Shown: positions 4,876-6,712 of the stretch, piece by piece | Layout: each line of letters opens with the position of its first letter | Numbering within the stretch: the stretch's first letter is position 1 | Source of the DNA: Thermodesulfatator sp. | GTDB taxonomy: Bacteria > Desulfobacterota > Thermodesulfobacteria > Thermodesulfobacteriales > Thermodesulfobacteriaceae | Direction of reading: 5' to 3' | DNA length: 6,712 nucleotides | Assembly: GCA_026993045.1 (NCBI GenBank) | Contig: JALWWR010000064.1 | Span: forward strand, 1 to 6,712 | Notes under the pieces: generated by a model | The model's database searches: none | The model's input: the letters and a program-made list of their open reading frames with translations, nothing else | What the model was told of the DNA's origin: nothing | Translations under genes and position numbers: made by a program

Positions 4876-5427
4876 ATGGCCGAGGTCTTTAACATCCGAC
4901 AGGACCTTGAGACCGTGAGAAACCTTATCCACTCCGGCCTTCCTGGAAGTAAGCTTCTTGACCTCCTCACGGACCTTATCACCGGCCAAATAAGCTTTTG
5001 CTTTGCAATCCTGGACGGAAAGAAGGTGGCCAGTTACGCCAGGGCCGAGGTTGTAAGCCTCCTCCACGGCCTGGCCCTGGGAGAGATTGAGGGTCCGAGT
5101 CTAAACTACCTCATTACCAGGTATAACCGCCTGGTCAAAAACCTTCTGGCCCAGGGCGCAATCAGGCAGGTCGAACATGTCTATTTTTCTGCCATTCCTG
5201 GCGCTCAAGACTTGAAAGATTGGGAAGAAGCGGCTGAACGTTATGTCTTCAATCGCCGTCAATCCCCGGAACAGGAGGAGAAAGACACGGATGCAAAAAA
5301 GAAATACCTTGGCCCCGCCAGGAAGACCAGGGAGAGAGAGCTGGTGTTAAGAAAAATCCCGGCCTTCAGGCCTCAGTGTTTGCAGGGCAAGACGACCTCA
5401 GGAGCAGAGCAGCTTGATCTCTTCTAA
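4876..5427 (+). CDS. Hypothetical protein, 183 aa, with C-terminal beta-clamp-binding motif
   Basis: I do not recognise the family. The start is firm: ATG 4876 lies 5 bp after AAGGAGG and about 26 bp after the predicted transcription start. Residues 1-100 look like a compact mostly helical domain (DLETVRNLIHS, GSKLLDLLTDLI, ARAEVVSLLHGLALGE, SLNYLITRYNRLVKNLL). Residues 101-126 continue it, and residues 127-160 form a charged, probably flexible linker (EQEEKDTDAKKK). The last five residues, QLDLF (179-183), exactly fit the QL(S/D)LF consensus by which polymerases, repair and replication proteins bind the DnaN sliding clamp. A terminal motif after a flexible tail is its usual placement. The protein therefore probably acts at replication forks or repair sites, but the activity of the main domain is unknown. 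No polymerase, nuclease or helicase motif is seen. Confidence 0.85.
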   Translation: MAEVFNIRQDLETVRNLIHSGLPGSKLLDLLTDLITGQISFCFAILDGKKVASYARAEVVSLLHGLALGEIEGPSLNYLITRYNRLVKNLLAQGAIRQVEHVYFSAIPGAQDLKDWEEAAERYVFNRRQSPEQEEKDTDAKKKYLGPARKTRERELVLRKIPAFRPQCLQGKTTSGAEQLDLF

Positions 5428-5436
5428 AAAGTGCGA

Positions 5437-5458
5437 GGGCCCGCTCCAGGGCGGGCCC
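5437..5458. terminator. Hairpin terminator between convergent genes
   Basis: GGGCCCGC (5437-5444) and GCGGGCCC (5451-5458) form a perfect 8-bp GC stem with a 6-base loop. It lies 9 bp after the 183-aa stop and 17 bp before the end of the minus-strand pilin gene. On the minus strand a five-T run follows after about six bases, so termination of the pilin transcript fits best. On the plus strand no T-run follows. Confidence 0.65.
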
Positions 5459-5475
5459 CGAGACCGGAAGCAAAA

Positions 5476-6027
5476 TTATCTACCACCGTCCACCGCCACC
5501 AGAAAGGTGAACGGCCTCCCCGTGGGGTCCTGGGCCCAGCCCTGACACACGGTCTCACGGTTGTCAGCCGTCACTATCACCGGATTCCCCCCGCCAGGGG
5601 ATAAGGTCACCCGTCCATACCAGTCCTTGACCAGCCTCTTGCACAGCTTGTAGTTCCAGGACCTGCCCTGATCCGGAAGCTGGATCTGCAGCACGCAATC
5701 TTTCATGCTGGACCCCCAGCCCGCATCAAAGCCGCCGCTTATCCCCATAAACAGATTCCCTTGCCCCCCAAGCTCAAAATAAGTCACACCTGCATGCGGT
5801 ATGTAGCCCGCATTCACCAGATCCGTCACCGAAGGACACCTGCCGTAGTCCTCAAAATAGGACTGCGCTACGCTAACCATGTCCAGCGCAAACCCCGAGA
5901 CCTTGATGGCCTGCCCCCGAACCTTCGCATTCCCGGGATCAAGCCTGGTCAGGGCCACCGCCATTATGAAACCCAGAAGCGTAATCACCAGCAAAAGCTC
6001 TATCAGCGTAAAACCCTTATCCCTCAT
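5476..6027 (-). CDS. Type IV prepilin-like protein (class III signal peptide)
   Basis: This 183-aa pilin or pseudopilin is inserted in the inner membrane, cleaved by a prepilin peptidase and assembled into a type IV pilus or related filament. The N-terminus MRDKG-FTLIELLLVITLLGF shows the short basic leader, cleavage after G5, Phe at +1 and Glu at +5, then the hydrophobic assembly helix. The globular part has four cysteines (in RCPSV, DCVLQ, LCKRL and TVCQG), which could form two disulfides. The segment around GWGSSMKDCVLQIQLPDQ recalls PilS/type IVb-like pilins, but the subtype is not certain. ATG at 6027 is chosen over the longer frame from 6066 because GGAGG at 6034-6038 ends 6 bp before it and the leader then has a normal length. 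It follows another pilin gene across a terminator. Confidence 0.85.
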   Translation of the reverse strand: MRDKGFTLIELLLVITLLGFIMAVALTRLDPGNAKVRGQAIKVSGFALDMVSVAQSYFEDYGRCPSVTDLVNAGYIPHAGVTYFELGGQGNLFMGISGGFDAGWGSSMKDCVLQIQLPDQGRSWNYKLCKRLVKDWYGRVTLSPGGGNPVIVTADNRETVCQGWAQDPTGRPFTFLVAVDGGR

Positions 6028-6090
6028 CTTCGACCTCCTTTTCAGGGGATTTATGTTCCTGAACAAAACTTTTACTCCCCTTCTCTACCC

Positions 6091-6122
6091 CAAAAAAATA
6101 AAGGGGGGGCTCAGAGCCCCCC
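6091..6122 (-). terminator. Intrinsic terminator between the two pilin genes
   Basis: On the minus strand a GC-rich stem (bases 6104-6111 paired with 6115-6122, eight pairs including six G-C in a row) is followed by a T-rich stretch (TTTATTTTTTTG at 6091-6102). It lies about 28 bp after the upstream pilin stop, where a rho-independent terminator is expected. Partial read-through would give the second pilin a lower dose than the first. Confidence 0.75.
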
Positions 6123-6149
6123 TCGAAGCGGACCGGATGCTGATCGAGC

Positions 6150-6641
6150 CTAAGCAATGTCCGGCACAATCAGGTAGTAGATGATGTTATGCGTGTTGGG
6201 ATCACAAACCACGGTCCCCTTGGCCATGTCCTCTGCCGCCAGGCATATCTTGCGCGGCACGTTCTCGATCCTGACCACCAGGTCCACCCCGTTGGTGTCA
6301 CTGAAAAATTTCACGTTCGTCCCGTCTATCGAGAGATCATTGGTGCTGTCACCGTTAGCGTCAAAGGTCACCTCCGAATCCAGAAGATCTTCCGACACCA
6401 GCTGCGCCATCGTGGGAACCTGGTCATGCTGGATGTAGTATCGCTGCGCCGCCACCGCCACCTGCCGCGAAATGTTGATCACCCTCTCAGCCTTGGCCTT
6501 CAGAGCGGCGTTCCGGAACCCCCCGTACTTGGACACCACCACCAGCACCAGAACGGCCAGAATCGTAATCACAATCAAAAGCTCGATCAGCGTGAAAGCC
6601 CCGGTCCGCTTCTCCTTGCCCGTAACCTCAACCTTCTCCAT
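6150..6641 (-). CDS. Type IV prepilin, possible major subunit, with Ala at the -1 position
   Basis: This 163-aa prepilin has a 15-residue charged leader (MEKVEVTGKEKRTGA), then FTLIELLIVITILAVLVLVV, the canonical assembly helix. With Phe as +1 the conserved Glu falls at +5, which makes the residue before the cleavage site Ala15 rather than Gly. If cleavage followed Gly14 instead, Glu would be at +6. Two cysteines near the C-terminus (KICLA and VVCDP) could close a disulfide loop. ATG 6641 is chosen over GTG 6647 because the GTG overlaps the GGAGG at 6647-6651, which is ideally spaced for the ATG. The gene is followed by a strong terminator, which often marks a highly expressed major pilin. 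Its promoter and any upstream operon genes lie near or beyond the window edge. Confidence 0.86.
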   Translation of the reverse strand: MEKVEVTGKEKRTGAFTLIELLIVITILAVLVLVVVSKYGGFRNAALKAKAERVINISRQVAVAAQRYYIQHDQVPTMAQLVSEDLLDSEVTFDANGDSTNDLSIDGTNVKFFSDTNGVDLVVRIENVPRKICLAAEDMAKGTVVCDPNTHNIIYYLIVPDIA

Positions 6642-6712
6642 ACGCACCTCCTCTTGAGTTTTTTAAATTTTTCAAATAAGAAGCGGCCCGCCACGCCTTA
6701 TCCGGCTCTATC

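Larger units (their letters stand above)
2721..6712. mobile_element. Left part of an element integrated at tRNA-Ser (right end not seen)
   Basis: Just after the tRNA CCA end the gene style changes. The tightly overlapping housekeeping genes give way to an integrase, small unrecognised genes, alternating strands and an operator-rich region. Leucine TTA codons are common in the ispH fusion but rare in the integrase, which fits a different origin. The size and right boundary are unknown. The two prepilin genes at the right may be cargo or may be host genes if the element is short, and no attR-like repeat settles this. Whether it is a prophage, an integrative conjugative element or a satellite cannot be decided from these genes. 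Confidence 0.6.

Noticed and set aside
5761..6184. Plus-strand frames opposite the pilin genes
   Set aside because: They run antisense to genes with clear prepilin leaders and strong ribosome-binding sites, and cross the terminator hairpin.
6628..6711. Minus-strand frame open to the window edge, overlapping the pilin start by 14 bp
   Set aside because: It could be the C-terminus of an upstream pilus gene, but only 27 residues are visible, part of the stretch is AT-rich like an intergenic region, and no family is recognisable.
1..6712. CRISPR array, riboswitch or rRNA
   Set aside because: No regularly spaced direct repeats of 23-40 bp, no recognisable riboswitch core before any gene, and no rRNA sequence were seen on either strand.

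Overview
The window joins a conserved chromosomal stretch to what looks like the left end of an integrated mobile element. The likely host is a thermophilic, anaerobic-type bacterium, possibly of the Desulfobacterota/Thermodesulfobacteriota. That guess rests on the protein style and the compact gene order only; no 16S or other diagnostic marker is present.

Left part (1-2720, all + strand): the 3' end of radC, a fused ispH-UbiA-like gene and tadA sit head to tail with overlapping stop/start codons (TAATG and ATGA), so they are probably cotranscribed. The fusion protein puts the last enzyme of the MEP isoprenoid pathway in front of a polytopic prenyltransferase-like membrane domain. That domain has lost the acidic residues of its first Asp-rich motif but keeps the second. 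About 140 bp after tadA lies a complete class II tRNA-Ser with anticodon CGA and an encoded CCA end.

Middle part (2721-5427): a tyrosine recombinase with an N-terminal zinc-ribbon-like motif starts 198 bp after the tRNA and reads away from it. Its leader carries three TGTCCAC elements. This is the classical layout of an element inserted at a tRNA 3' end. No second copy of the tRNA end was found downstream, so the right boundary is probably outside the window. After the integrase come a convergent 59-aa minus-strand gene, an unrecognised 108-aa gene and an unrecognised 183-aa gene.

The most interesting structure lies around the last two genes. A palindromic 14-bp element (AAGT-N6-ACTT, with a GCT/AGC flank) occurs four times between 4366 and 4863. 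Two copies bracket a perfect consensus promoter (TTGACA, 17 bp, TATAAT) that drives the 183-aa gene. That protein ends in QLDLF, which matches the bacterial beta-sliding-clamp binding pentapeptide QL(S/D)LF. This looks like a tightly repressed gene for a small clamp-interacting protein on a mobile element; the repressor is not identifiable here.

Right part (5437-6712, - strand): two type IV prepilin genes, each with a class III signal peptide and a strong Shine-Dalgarno sequence, are separated by an intrinsic terminator and end at a hairpin shared with the 183-aa gene. They may be element cargo (a conjugative or adhesive type IV pilus) or resident genes; the window cannot decide.
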